Shown here in pieces: positions 63,786 through 64,000 of a stretch of DNA of 64,000 nucleotides. The notes under the pieces were generated by a model that searched no databases, had not been told where the DNA came from, and saw nothing but the letters and a program-made list of their open reading frames with translations. Source of the stretch: Aradus depressus (lineage: Eukaryota > Arthropoda > Insecta > Hemiptera > Aradidae); the NCBI GenBank assembly GCA_963662175.1, contig OY759215.1, positions 60,063,251 through 60,127,250 on the forward strand, read 5' to 3'. How positions within the stretch are numbered: position 1 is the first letter of the stretch; the number at the start of each line of letters is the position of its first letter. A program made the translations under genes and the position numbers.

Positions 63786-64000
63786 GATTTTAATAGTCTA
63801 CCCAAAAACGATGACCCTCTTAAAATAAGCAGTCCTTTGTTCTTCGTGCAGTTTCGGAGAAAATGTTTTATGGAGACCAATTAAGTGGCTTCAGTACCAT
63901 AAGAATTCATATGAAATTTGTTATACAGGTACAGAGTTATAGAAAAAGAAGGAGACCCATGGAGTATGAGCATAAAAACATTAACATATGTCCATGGCCC

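Noticed and set aside
1..64000. Bacterial or phage origin of the window or of a defence system
   Set aside because: Spliced genes with 17 phase-consistent GT..AG junctions, polyadenylation signals, SINEs and LINEs show a eukaryotic nuclear sequence; no operon or ribosome-binding-site pattern exists.

Overview
This is a nuclear genomic window from an animal, almost certainly an arthropod and probably an insect. It is AT-rich, has spliced genes with canonical GT..AG introns, and is crowded with decayed transposable elements of insect type (R1-like and Jockey-like LINEs, Penelope-like elements, Ty3/gypsy, Tc1, hAT, tRNA-derived SINEs). Both host proteins resemble insect family members most closely. 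I lean towards a hemipteran-like genome, but the sequence alone does not fix the order.

Two host genes converge tail to tail. On the + strand, eight exons between 2511 and 26958 encode the C-terminal part (388 codons plus stop) of an organic anion transporting polypeptide (OATP/SLCO family), from TM6 to the stop. Its N-terminal exons lie to the left of the window. On the - strand, eleven exons between 60095 and 35055 encode 572 codons plus stop of a peroxisomal acyl-CoA oxidase. Only the N-terminal ~90-100 residues are missing, presumably beyond 60095. All 17 splice junctions inside the window keep phase, so both are very likely functional genes. The 8.1 kb between the two stop codons is almost wholly mobile-element debris.

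Layout: 0.3-2.2 kb, minus-strand LTR element (gag-like ORF, tRNA-Lys primer site, probable LTR). 2.5 kb, OATP exon A. 4.0-5.6 kb, a virus-like, possibly densovirus-like, decayed insertion. 6.1-8.6 kb, transposon-associated pseudogene, hAT remnant and a Penelope-type end abutting exon B. 8.6-12.2 kb, OATP exons B-D. 13.0 kb, a full-length SINE with perfect target-site duplication. 15.3-17.8 kb, a long-TIR DNA transposon nested in an older LTR-like repeat. 18.2 kb, 34-bp satellite. 18.9 kb, Polinton-like DNA polymerase fragment. 19.7-26.9 kb, OATP exons E-H interspersed with SINEs, a 38-bp satellite, a MITE, Tc1 and LINE fragments. 27.8-31.8 kb, a LINE graveyard including a nested insertion with a 90-bp target duplication. 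33.6-34.6 kb, gag-like and Penelope-type (hammerhead-like) pieces. 35.0-60.1 kb, acyl-CoA oxidase exons separated by Penelope reverse-transcriptase inverted repeats, R1 and Jockey fragments, a gypsy integrase, foldback elements and more SINEs. 61-64 kb, foldback element, LINE ORF1 and a transposase-like fragment.

No rRNA gene, genuine tRNA gene, CRISPR array or bacterial operon is present. The most interesting structures are the nested mobile elements, the hammerhead-like motifs, a SINE family with at least eight copies here, and the virus-like segment in the first OATP intron.
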